64,000 nt of DNA from Dolichospermum flos-aquae CCAP 1403/13F (GTDB lineage Bacteria > Cyanobacteriota > Cyanobacteriia > Cyanobacteriales > Nostocaceae). Shown piece by piece: positions 1-8,620 of the stretch. The stretch is taken from contig NZ_CP051206.1 of NCBI RefSeq assembly GCF_012516395.1, positions 1,116,001 through 1,180,000 on the forward strand, written 5' to 3'. Every line of letters begins with the position of its first letter. Positions within the stretch are counted from its first letter, which is position 1. The notes under the pieces were generated by a model. It had not been told where the DNA came from. It was given only the letters and a program-made list of their open reading frames with translations, and searched no databases. The translations under genes were made by a program, and so were the position numbers.

Positions 1-1
1 T

Positions 2-847
2 GCTCATGACCCTACTTGGACTTTATCTATAACTCGTGGTGTTCAAGCTGCTTTTGAATTAAGTTGGGAAGTTATCAGTTATTCTGCTCAAGAGTTAGGT
101 TGTCTACTCAGTTTATTTGCTTTAGCTCCCATTCCTTGGTTATTGATTCAAAGTGCTTCACGGGAGAAAAACATAGAAAGTCCAGAAAATGCCAGAATTG
201 AATTAGAACGATTACATCTTTTACAAAGTGAAAATTATGATCATTATCAATTACATTAACTAATTCATGATTTTTTACAAGTCAAGTTAGAAAAACTGTC
301 AACGGTTACACAGGAAAAGATCACCTTGGCAAACTTTTTGTTTTTACATATTAGTCAACTTTTTAGTAATTTATTCAATCGTCAATCTGTCAGCACTACA
401 CTAAAACGTAATTTTTGCCAAGCAATGGTTAATATAGCTCAAGAAATTCCACAACAACCAATACAGAAAGATATTCAAAGATTCAAATTAGCTATACCCC
501 ATTTACAGGAAGTAGTAGATTATTTACTGGATACTATGAGTGATGAAAATTTAATTTGGCCTTTTTTGGGAGTAGGAAGATTTTATAAAAGACAAGGATT
601 ATATAATGATGCAGAACCTTGGCGAAAAAAATGTGTATTATTGCTAAAACAGCGTTTAGGTAATGATCATCCTCATGTTGCTTCCAGTCTTAACAATTTG
701 GCAGGACTTTACTATTTTTAAAGCAAATACAAGGAAGCAGAACCTCTCTACTAACAAGCTTTAAATATTTTTGAACAACGATTAGGAGCAGATTATCCTC
801 ATACTATTACTGTTCAGAATAATTTTTAATATTTACGCAATCGTTAA
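2..847 (+). pseudogene. Degraded STAND NTPase / TPR protein (3' part)
   Basis: No intact gene, but one frame read through its stops encodes the end of an NB-ARC-type STAND ATPase followed by tetratricopeptide repeats. The first 85 codons resemble the winged-helix part (AAFELSWEVI, LFALAPIPWLLI). After the TAA at 257-259 the same frame continues LIHDFLQVKLEKL. It then enters TPR units (AEPWRKKCVLLLKQRLGNDHPHVASSLNNLAGLYY; next unit YKEAEPLY..ALNIFEQRLGADYPHT). Further in-frame TAA codons lie at 719, 752 and 827, and the natural end is TAA 845-847. Each internal TAA sits where a Gln or similar codon is expected, as in decay by C-to-T change. The 5' part lies outside the window. Proteins of this kind are signalling or conflict-system switches, which fits the CHAT and vWA genes a few kb on. 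Family assignment is by residue pattern only. Confidence 0.75.
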
Positions 848-1125
848 ATAAATGCTGTTAATCTTAAAGCATTTATTTTCAGACAAATTTATTGGATAAG
901 ACAACAATAGCTTTGTTTAGCAATCTGATGTTTAACGGTAAAATTCCTATAAATTTCGTTGCTATGACAATATTTTTGTTAAGCAATCTGCTAATACTGG
1001 TTTTTATTTCTTATTTTCCGTTGCCTTTTGCTTCTTAACCCTTGCCGATTCTTCCTTTTAAAATATGTTTACAATTAGACTGGCGATAAGCTATACTTTA
1101 TAACTTCTGTACTTTGTATTTCCTC

Positions 1126-2523
1126 ATGAACTTAGTTTGGGAAAGATTAACTTTATCTTCCTTACCACTGAAAGAATATTTGTCTAGCAGTTACCTCCAT
1201 AAGTTTTTGGTGGGACTGTTAAAACCTTGGCGACAAAGTAGTATTTTCATTCAGTGGGGAGATATAATTGCTGTTGGCTTACTTAGCCTTGTTTATGGTC
1301 TTGCACCTTTTGTTTCTAGCACCTTAATGGGTTTATTGTTAGTAGCTTGTGTGGGATTGTGGTTATTATTGACCTTATCCGATGATTATACATCAGTTAA
1401 TGCTCCTACTGCCACTCCCATTCATTTACTAGTATTGCTGTATTGGAGTATTGCTGCTATATCAACGGCTTTATCACCGGTGAAAAAAGCGGCTTTGGGT
1501 GATTTACAAACATTAACTCTTTATTTGTTACTGTTTGCCCTCTGTGCTAGGGTGCTGCGCGTCCCCCGGTTTCGGTCTTGGTTGATTACTCTCTATTTGC
1601 ATATATCCCTGATTGTCAGCGTCTATGGGTTGCGACAATGGTTTTTTGGTGCGAAGGCCTTAGCTACGTGGGTTGACCCAGAATCTTCTTTGGCTAAAAC
1701 TACGAGAGTTTACAGTTACTTAGGAAATCCTAACCTATTAGCTGGATATCTTTTACCCGCTGTAATTTTGAGCTTAGTTGCCATTGTAGCTTGGCCGGGT
1801 TGGATTAGGAAATCATTAGCCTTAACAATGTTTGTGGTTAACGCTACTGTTTTAATTTTGACCTTTAGTCGCGGTGGTTGGATTGCCTTATTAGTGGAAT
1901 TATTGACAATAGCGGTGTTGCTGTTTTATTGGTGGAGTATAAGTATGCCCCCATTTTGGCGGACTTGGTCTTTACCAATATTGTTAGGAACTGTAGTGGG
2001 GTTATTGATAATTGGATTGATATTTGTCGAACCCTTCCGGGTGCGAATCGTGAGTATATTTGCCGACCGCAAAGACAGTAGTAATAACTTTCGGAAAAAT
2101 GTTTGGGAATCGGTATTTCAAATGATCCGCGATCGCCCGATAATTGGTATAGGACCAGGACATGGTGCTTTTAATAAAGTTTATCCTCTCTATCAACATC
2201 CGAAATTTACAGCATTAAGTGCCTATTCTGTGTTTCTAGAAACGATTGTAGAAACTGGCTTTTTGGGTTTTACCTGTTTTATGTGGTTAATAGTCGTCAC
2301 CTTTAACACAGGATTTTTGCAATTAAGTCGGTTACGAAAAACTAAGAATATGGAAGGCTTGTGGCTAATGGGGGCAATAGCTGCTATAATAGGTTTATTA
2401 ACTCAGGGTTTATTTGATACAGTTTTCTATCGTCCTGAAGTTAATACTCTCTGGTGGTTTATGGTGGCTTTAGTTGCCAGTTATTGGCAACCTTTAACCC
2501 GCAATAATCATAATCACGCTTAG
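1126..2523 (+). CDS. ictB: IctB / O-antigen-ligase family membrane protein
   Basis: About 465 residues, very hydrophobic, with roughly ten to twelve predicted membrane segments. The N-terminus (MNLVWERLTLSSLPLKEY) and the run LVYGLAPFVSSTLMGLLLVACVG look like the cyanobacterial IctB family. IctB was first reported as a bicarbonate accumulation factor and is homologous to O-antigen ligases/polymerases. Conserved blocks visible are YLGNPNLLAGYLLP, FSRGGWIALLVE and the loop ending IGIGPGHGAFNKVYP, as in the Wzy_C domain. I chose ATG 1126 over the in-frame TTG at 1114 because family members begin MNLVW. The real substrate (bicarbonate or a glycan) is not settled for the family. No sign of damage. 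Confidence 0.8.
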   Translation: MNLVWERLTLSSLPLKEYLSSSYLHKFLVGLLKPWRQSSIFIQWGDIIAVGLLSLVYGLAPFVSSTLMGLLLVACVGLWLLLTLSDDYTSVNAPTATPIHLLVLLYWSIAAISTALSPVKKAALGDLQTLTLYLLLFALCARVLRVPRFRSWLITLYLHISLIVSVYGLRQWFFGAKALATWVDPESSLAKTTRVYSYLGNPNLLAGYLLPAVILSLVAIVAWPGWIRKSLALTMFVVNATVLILTFSRGGWIALLVELLTIAVLLFYWWSISMPPFWRTWSLPILLGTVVGLLIIGLIFVEPFRVRIVSIFADRKDSSNNFRKNVWESVFQMIRDRPIIGIGPGHGAFNKVYPLYQHPKFTALSAYSVFLETIVETGFLGFTCFMWLIVVTFNTGFLQLSRLRKTKNMEGLWLMGAIAAIIGLLTQGLFDTVFYRPEVNTLWWFMVALVASYWQPLTRNNHNHA

Positions 2524-2543
2524 AAAAGAGTTTCCTAACCCGC

Positions 2544-2652
2544 CTGGGAATGAATTCCCAGTCTAATAGTTCAAGTCCACTGAAGTGGACTCAAAGCCTT
2601 TAATAGTCGTCTTTAGACGACTTTTGCTATGAGACTCCGAATTCATTCGGAG
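2544..2652. repeat. Cluster of four short perfect hairpins (dispersed repeat family)
   Basis: Four back-to-back palindromes fill the gap between ictB and smpB: CTGGGAATGAATTCCCAG (2544-2561), GTCCACTGAAGTGGAC (2575-2590), GTCGTCTTTAGACGAC (2606-2621) and CTCCGAATTCATTCGGAG (2635-2652). Related pairs occur at 10528-10575 and 28019-28066. Stem sequences differ between copies but stay perfectly self-complementary. The cluster could end transcription of the two convergent genes. Confidence 0.8.
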
Positions 2653-2685
2653 GCGGTTGTGGGAATTTCCCCTGCCCTCTGCCTC

Positions 2686-3156
2686 CTAGTACCTCTTCAT
2701 TGCCCTTTGCATATCTCGCTGGTCGTCACGACGTTTGAGACTTTCGCGTTTGTCGTGGAGTTTTTTACCTTTACCCAGGGCAATGACTATTTTTACCCAA
2801 CCTCGTTTCAGATACATTTTTAAGGGGACTAGGGTTAAACCTTCCTGTTGTACCCTCCCAATAAGTTTACGCAGTTCTTGTTTATGAAGTAATAATTTGC
2901 GGGTTCGTCTGGGTTCGTGATTAAAGTATGCACCACTAGAGGCATAAGGAGAAATATGGACGTTGATTAACCATGCTTCACCGTCACGAAGCAACGCATA
3001 GCCATCTTGCAAATTGGCTTTACCCGCACGAATTGATTTTACTTCAGTTCCTGTCAACTGAACTCCCGCTTCATAGGTTTCTATGATTTCATATAAAAAC
3101 CGTGCTTGCCGATTATCACAAATAACTTTGTAACCTTCACTCTGTTTATCACTCAT
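2686..3156 (-). CDS. smpB: SsrA-binding protein SmpB
   Basis: 156 residues, the usual SmpB length. SmpB binds tmRNA and brings it to stalled ribosomes for trans-translation. Seen here: the opening block FLYEIIETYEAGVQLTGTEVKSIRAGKANLQDGYA, the central HKQELRKLIG and KRGWVKIVIALGKGKKLHDKRESLKRRD, and a basic C-terminal tail ending MKRY. The start is ATG at 3156, in MSDKQSEGYKVICDNRQARF. It converges on ictB, with the hairpin cluster between them. No tmRNA gene was recognised in the window. Confidence 0.96.
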   Translation of the reverse strand: MSDKQSEGYKVICDNRQARFLYEIIETYEAGVQLTGTEVKSIRAGKANLQDGYALLRDGEAWLINVHISPYASSGAYFNHEPRRTRKLLLHKQELRKLIGRVQQEGLTLVPLKMYLKRGWVKIVIALGKGKKLHDKRESLKRRDDQRDMQRAMKRY

Positions 3157-3453
3157 CGAAAATCTTCTTAGTTTTAATAAATACGCCTAAAAATTTCTTT
3201 AGACTAACTCTTTTATTGATTGTAGTTCACAAAGACAGGTGACAGGTAAACCTGTTTAGTCTCTAAATTACGTAAAGTTTTATGAACAATTCCTAAAAAT
3301 TTAATATTTTCTTTAGAAATCATTGATGATGTCATCATGAGTAAGTAATCTTGTCATAGTATTAAAGATAGAATTAGTATTCTTGCTTGTGTCTATTAAT
3401 ATTTGTGATTACAGTAAATTACTCAACCAAAAAATTATAGGGGTGTATTATCC

Positions 3454-4137
3454 ATGCCCTTGACTATTCTTGTCGCCGATGATGATTTAGGCACGCGTCT
3501 ATCTATTAGTGATTATCTTGATCTGTCTGGGTATAGCGTCATTACTGTTGATAATGGTATTGATGCTTTGGCTATGGTTGAAGAGTGCCATCCTGATTTG
3601 ATGGTGACAGATATTATGATGCCACAGATGAATGGTTATGAGTTGGTGCGTCGTGTTCGTCAATTATCGGCGTTTCGATTATTACCTGTGATTTTGTTAA
3701 CAGAGAGAACGAAAACCCAAGAACGAATTTTGGGATATCAGTCTGGTTGTGATTTGTATTTGCCTAAGCCTTTTGAATTGGAAGAAATAGCCGCTGCTAT
3801 ACGTAATTTGTTAGAGCGATCGCAAATCATCCAATCAGAATGTCGTTTTATTTATCAGGAAGAAATCAGTTTTGCCACTTATACAAAAGCAAAAAACGGT
3901 CATATTTCTATCCCTACTCAGGTGCAACAATCTCAAGTATTGACACCGCTAACTGTTAGAGAACAGGAAGTTTTAGACTTATTAACTCATGGTTTTTCTA
4001 ATGTGGAAATTGGTAATCATTTACATTTAAGTCCGCGTACGGTGGAGAAATATGTTAGTAGTTTATTAAGGAAAACTGAAACTAGTAACCGGGCAGAATT
4101 GGTCAGATTTGCGATAAAACATGATCTAGTAGAATAG
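3454..4137 (+). CDS. NarL/LuxR-type response regulator (Ycf29-like)
   Basis: 227 residues. N-terminal receiver domain with acidic pocket D9-D10, phosphoacceptor D53 (VTDIMMP), T83 and K105 (LPKPF). C-terminal LuxR/NarL helix-turn-helix from about residue 160 (LTVREQEVLDLLTHGFSNVEIGNHLHLSPRTVEKYVSSLL). It is a DNA-binding response regulator. The arrangement and the LPKPFELEEI linker resemble the cyanobacterial/plastid Ycf29 group, but I am not certain of orthology. No histidine kinase is adjacent. Its last codons (RAELVRFAIKHDLVE) plus the downstream 85 bases recur as degraded copies at 13651 and 14798, so this gene end was once duplicated next to the LRR genes. Confidence 0.85.
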   Translation: MPLTILVADDDLGTRLSISDYLDLSGYSVITVDNGIDALAMVEECHPDLMVTDIMMPQMNGYELVRRVRQLSAFRLLPVILLTERTKTQERILGYQSGCDLYLPKPFELEEIAAAIRNLLERSQIIQSECRFIYQEEISFATYTKAKNGHISIPTQVQQSQVLTPLTVREQEVLDLLTHGFSNVEIGNHLHLSPRTVEKYVSSLLRKTETSNRAELVRFAIKHDLVE

Positions 4138-4223
4138 GATTTTTGCCAAAATTTACATTTTTAGTTTGGTAATATTCAGTTAAATTAAGTATTTTGAGGG
4201 TACGTTAGTAAGTCCATAACGCA
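4090..4223 (+). repeat. Response-regulator tail repeat, copy 1 (in situ)
   Basis: The 3' end of the response regulator gene and the sequence after it, up to GTCCATAACGCACC at 4210-4223, match 13651-13803 and 14798-14950. An IS end abuts it at 4224, whereas the other two copies continue into AAAATATAACC and an LRR gene. Confidence 0.75.
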
Positions 4224-4735
4224 CCATTGGTGACAAGTTAAGGAAAAGGGAAAATTGTCAAGGGTGGTATTTGGAGTGGTCAAAAACATGGTAAACTTAG
4301 TCTAGACAAGTAATTGAGCGATTGAGTCCAGCTATGAAAACCAGTAAAAAAACCAACAGAGACCACGCAAAAAAGAAACAGCGACCAATGGTGGAAGATG
4401 AAGTAATAGCCGAGCAATTGGAAAGATTACTGACACCAGCGATTACAAATCAAGAAAATTACTACCGAAAACTAGGACTTAGAGAAAGGATACTGAATTT
4501 GCCGTTGATGATGGCGGCGGTGTTAACCCTGCTGTGGAGAGATGTAGCAGGAGTCAGAGAAGTGACAAGAATGTTAGCCAGAGACGGTTTTCTGTGGTGT
4601 AATCCCACAAAAGTTAGTCAACAAGCCGTATCACAGAGATTTTTGACATTTCCATCGGAATTATTTGAAAAAGTATTTAAAGATTTATTGCCTAGTTTGA
4701 GAACAGCGTGGCACAGTAGAAATAAACGCAGGGCA
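4224..4735 (+). mobile_element. Truncated IS4-family element, 5' part
   Basis: The transposase reading frame runs from ATG 4334 to about 4735, where it meets foreign sequence; about 130 residues survive (QLERLLTPAITNQENYYRKLGLRERILNLPLMMAAVLTLLWRDVAGVRE). This is the N-terminal part of a common cyanobacterial IS4-family transposase; the catalytic core is missing. The left end (4224-4258) is nearly identical to 13141-13175. The right half was lost together with the start of the neighbouring MoxR-like gene, so one deletion probably removed both. Confidence 0.75.
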
Positions 4736-4739
4736 AACG

Positions 4740-5675
4740 CACCTAAATTCTGTAATCCATGCCCAGCAAGGGTTTCAACCTTTAGTTACAAAAATTAACA
4801 ATCGTCAAAACCTTTGTCCAGTAAGCATTCTAAAAATAAGATGCGCTTGCCCTGATTGGCAACCCAATCTTTGCTGGTTAGTGGGTTGTTCAAGTCAGCA
4901 AGAAGAAATAGGTAAGATTTCTCCTCATTTATTAGATAGGTTTGCAATCCGTCTTAATGGAAAAATTAATAACAATACAGATAGGGTAAGTCAAATTAAA
5001 CAATTATTAAATGATGAAAGATTAGAACAAAAGTCATTGTTTAAGGAAAGGGAAATCGAACCGGAATTGCAACAATGGTTAAAACAGGTTAGCATCTCAC
5101 CACCAAAGATGACATCAGAGGCTTTAAAGAGGATTTTAGACTATACTTCTCCCTCAACAGTGTATCATCGTCGATAACTTTCTTTAGCTCGGTTTTCTAG
5201 CACTTTTGCTCAATTAGAGGCAGAAAAGCAAGTAACAGTTGCTCATGTGGATAGAGTAGCGAAAATGATTGGGTTAAAATTAGAGCAAGAGATAAATAAT
5301 CCCAATAACCAAAATATAAATATCATACCGATACCAGGAATTGACTCACTTAAAAATGAACTCAAGCCTGAACCCAGTTTAGAATTAAAGGATAAATTAA
5401 AACCAAACTTAGGTGATAATGATCCAAAAAAAGAGAATAAATTAACTATTTATCAAGGAGATAAACCTCAATCTTTTCCAGATATATCTTTACCAAATAT
5501 TGAGCCTTTAGAGAATCCTTGTATAGAGGATATTGCACCTTTGGAAAGAGAAATGGCTTCTCTAAAATTTCCTACTCGTCGGTTTAAATCAAAAGCGATC
5601 GCTCATGGCACAATTATTGGAGTGGAAAAAAGTAGCACGGTACAAGATTTAGCCATTGTCAGAACATTATTAGAA
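4740..5675 (+). pseudogene. MoxR/Mg-chelatase-like ATPase-vWA protein, 5' remnant
   Basis: One frame encodes VTKINNRQNLCPVSILKI, then ISPHLLDRFAIRLNG, the sensor/arginine-finger segment of AAA+ ATPases of the MoxR/ChlI type, and the lid helices (SEALKRILDYTSPSTVYHRR). A TAA at 5175-5177 interrupts, and the frame continues LSLARFSSTFAQLEAEKQVTVAHVDRVAKMI, normal lid sequence. An acidic/proline linker follows, ending IVRTLLE at 5675, where an IS is inserted. The vWA half resumes at 7886 in the same frame. The 5' ATPase part with Walker motifs is missing. The gene is therefore dead in at least three ways: truncation, stop and insertion. It belongs with the CHAT gene downstream as part of a vWA-MoxR type conflict system. 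Confidence 0.75.
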
Positions 5676-7885
5676 CCCACATTCCGCACCCCAAAATGTT
5701 ACAGAGGGAAATTACGGAGATGAAAATCAAAGGGAGCATCAAAACAAACAGATAAAGTGAAAAAAGGCATTTGAGAAACAGTAAATCACCAAAAATGTCA
5801 TCAAAATCTATTCTCAATAAGAAGCAATAAGAATGCACACCACCTGGAGAGGTCAATGAATAAGCGAAAGGAGATATTCAAGAAATAATTATAAGTTAGA
5901 CTAATCAATTAAAGTAAAAAACGAAATTATAGACATAGTAAAATGGAGCTATAAATCAAAGAGATTAGCTCATCTTTACTCATAGAAATTAAATTGATAG
6001 AGATGATAATTAGCTGACTAATTGATAGTAACGTAAACAATCATCTGGTAAAAGACTCAAGATAAAATCTCTGTCCTTATTCCAATTAGAAATATGTTTC
6101 TCCTGATTGAGTGTAACCAAATGAATACACTGAAAGCATTGAAAAATCCAGCGTAAAGTAGGACGATTAGTTGCTTTGCCTAATTGATTTTTAATTGTTG
6201 ATTTAGACTCCAAAAGAGCATTTCTAATATGACGTTGAGCCAAAGTATAAACCAGTAGACATAAACCCATAATCATTCCCAAAGACTCTATTCTCTCAGG
6301 ACTTTTGAGGAAAATACTGTCGGCAAAAAATAATGGGTCTTTGAGAAAACCAAACCCTCTTTCACATGATTGTTGAGCTTTATATTCCCTGAGCATAGAA
6401 TCATTGCTTAGTTCCTGTGAATCTAAAACATTTGTCGCAATAATAAAACGTCCCGCACTCAGCAATTCTGTATTAATTTTACTTTCATCCTCGGAGACTG
6501 TAGCTGATATTTGATAAGATATTTCTTGTGGAGAATCTTTTGTCTTAGATTTGATTTGAGTAACAATACTTACGTTAATTTCGTGATATTTAAACTGTTT
6601 TGATAATTTTGATAATGCCTTAATAGCATCTGCAACACATGCAAATTCTTCTTGTGATAATTTTTTCAAATCTTGCACAGCTTTTGATTCGGCTTTGATA
6701 ACTTTTTGTGTGAGTTTACGCAAGTCTGATTCTCTTCTCTCTTGACTTTGTACTACTAGCCATCTCTGTTCTATTCCGGCATAATTTTCGGTTTTTGATG
6801 CTAATTTATATCCTGGTATTGCACTATCAATCAATTCTGATTCTGGTATTGTTGATATTAATGATTTTGCTGTTTTTATGCTTAATGGTACTCGACATAA
6901 CCACTGTAAATCTGACATCATTTTCAGGTTTGATTCTGTATATAAGGCGCAGTCAGCTACTATGAGACTATTAACTTCTAATTGTTTGTGATATTCTACT
7001 GCTATTTTACCAAAACATGATGAGTCAGCTTGGTTTCCCGATGCTAGTTTTAAAAATATTGGGATGTCTCCATCTCCTGAACATATCATTTCTATGATAA
7101 ACTGTTTTAAGTCTGGACGATGGTCACGAGAATAACCGTAGGTGATGGTTATTTCTTTTGGTGATTTTACTGCTAATTCTTCTAATTCTTGGTTATTTCC
7201 TACTTTTTGACTCTCAAATATTACGAATGGTAAGCTAGTGTTATACTGCCCATGCACGTGCATTGATGATGAGTCTAGATGTGATGTTGATAGTGATACT
7301 CCAAATTTTTGAGCAGCTTTTAAGGCTATGATAAAAAAGATTGTATCTAAGCCTTTTATAAACAGTTTATCCATGACTCTCCCCAATTTATCGTCGTTGA
7401 GATATTCTGGTTTTACTCCTGCTCCTATTAAATGCTCACAGGCTATTGTTTCAAAATATTTGGGAAACATATATAACGGTTTGGAGACAAATCCTAACCC
7501 GTTTATTATCATGGCTTTTACCACTTGACCTGCATTTACTTTTTCGTCTTTTTCGACTCCTATTAATTCATTTATTATTTCTACTATTCCGATTGAATCT
7601 ATGATTCCTGCTACTATCCCTAGATGGTCTATGTTCTGAATTTCCATTTCTTGAGGTTTTAATTTCACAACAGTTTCCTCTCATACTTCTGTTGTTATCA
7701 ATTATTTCTTATTTGGTTATCAATTCATTTTTTTCTTTTGTTACCAAGTTTCACTTTCTCACACCATTTCGCTTTTAATGCTATTTATTATCATTAAGCA
7801 TCTTAATTTTTGAATTGACTTTAGTTATTATGTACTACTTTAAGGGCTTTTTTGATCTGTGACAGTTTGGGGTGCGGAATGTGGG
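5676..7885 (-). mobile_element. IS1634-like insertion sequence, complete
   Basis: A 2210-bp element bounded by inverted repeats CCCACATTCCGCACCCCAAA (5676-5695) and TTTGGGGTGCGGAATGTGGG (7866-7885); similarity extends to about 26 bp with mismatches. The 6-bp target duplication TTAGAA is present at 5670-5675 and 7886-7891. Joining the flanks with one copy gives RTLLEAAKFQNIRQ in frame, so the insertion site is exact. It carries one transposase gene on the minus strand. Confidence 0.9.
6010..7668 (-). CDS. IS1634-family transposase
   Basis: 552 residues, a full-length DDE transposase. Visible are an N-terminal IQNIDHLGIVAGIIDSIGIVEIINELIG, the region HLDSSSMHVHGQY with a candidate first catalytic Asp, SLIVADCALYTESNLKMM with the second, and YKAQQSCERGFGFLKDPLFFADSIFLKSPERIE with the catalytic Glu (ERGF). 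This Asp/Asp/Glu layout and the C-terminal LVYTLAQRHIR are typical of the IS1634/IS1549 group. The gene looks intact, so the element may still be mobile. It is oriented against the gene it interrupts. Confidence 0.88.
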   Translation of the reverse strand: MKLKPQEMEIQNIDHLGIVAGIIDSIGIVEIINELIGVEKDEKVNAGQVVKAMIINGLGFVSKPLYMFPKYFETIACEHLIGAGVKPEYLNDDKLGRVMDKLFIKGLDTIFFIIALKAAQKFGVSLSTSHLDSSSMHVHGQYNTSLPFVIFESQKVGNNQELEELAVKSPKEITITYGYSRDHRPDLKQFIIEMICSGDGDIPIFLKLASGNQADSSCFGKIAVEYHKQLEVNSLIVADCALYTESNLKMMSDLQWLCRVPLSIKTAKSLISTIPESELIDSAIPGYKLASKTENYAGIEQRWLVVQSQERRESDLRKLTQKVIKAESKAVQDLKKLSQEEFACVADAIKALSKLSKQFKYHEINVSIVTQIKSKTKDSPQEISYQISATVSEDESKINTELLSAGRFIIATNVLDSQELSNDSMLREYKAQQSCERGFGFLKDPLFFADSIFLKSPERIESLGMIMGLCLLVYTLAQRHIRNALLESKSTIKNQLGKATNRPTLRWIFQCFQCIHLVTLNQEKHISNWNKDRDFILSLLPDDCLRYYQLVS

Positions 7886-8620
7886 TTAGAAGCAGCTAAA
7901 TTTCAGAATATTCGTCAAAATAATCATCTTAATAGTCATCGAAAACTAAAAATATCACCTATAGATATATATCGCCATCGTCGTGCGCCTATTGCTGAAC
8001 AGATGTTAATGGTGCTAATAGATTATACTTGTTTAGAATCTTGTCAATGGGAAGAACAATTATTTCCCTATATCAGTTGGGCTTATACACAAAGAGCAAG
8101 TATTGGTATCATGCAAGTGGGCATTGCTACGGATTCAGCAATATTAAAAGAAGAAGAATTAAAATTTAATATTAATGCTGAAGAATTACGAGCTAAAAAA
8201 ATATCTGCTCAAAATGTTCTCGTTCCTTCTATTAATATTGCCCTTGATTTAGAAAAAACTAAAAAAGGTCAAGCTACACCTTTAGCACATGGTTTTGATT
8301 TAACCTTACAAACTCTTCGTCATGCTCTACAACATGGCAGAAATACCATCCAAAAAGCGGTTTTAGTTGTGATTAGTAATGGACGAGGAAATGTTCCTTT
8401 AGAAGCAAGTCATTTAGGAAAAATTCAACTACCTGTGGGACGAAAAGGATTTGAAGATGCTTTAGAAATTGCTCAAAAAATTGGCAATTTAGACATAGAC
8501 GCAGTATTTCTCAATCCTCAACGAAAGCAATATCCTGATTTACCATTATTATTAGCACAAGCATTAGGGGCAAAAGTTGTTGCTATTCCACCCTTGGAAA
8601 CTTGGGAGGTGGCAGAATGA
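7886..8620 (+). pseudogene. MoxR/Mg-chelatase-like ATPase-vWA protein, vWA half
   Basis: The 3' half of the interrupted gene. After the IS end the frame reads LEAAKFQNIRQ and IDIYRHRRAPIAEQMLMVLIDYTCLESCQW, the first strand and metal site (LIDYT) of a von Willebrand factor A domain like that of ChlD/BchD. It goes on with ATPLAHGFDLTLQTLRHALQHG, AVLVVISNGRGNVPL, the terminal DALEIAQKIGNLDIDAVFLNP and ALGAKVVAIPPL. Its stop TGA overlaps the ATG of the CHAT gene (ATGA, 8617-8620), evidence for translational coupling. An open frame starting inside the IS could in principle express the vWA domain alone, but it lacks the ATPase. Confidence 0.75.

Noticed and set aside
2570-2582. TTCAAGTCC resembling a tRNA T-loop
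   Set aside because: Part of the hairpin repeat; no acceptor or anticodon stems fit. The same holds at 28045.
7859-7885. Start of an open frame for the vWA half inside the IS
   Set aside because: The first codons lie in the IS terminal repeat; the host coding sequence begins at the target duplication.
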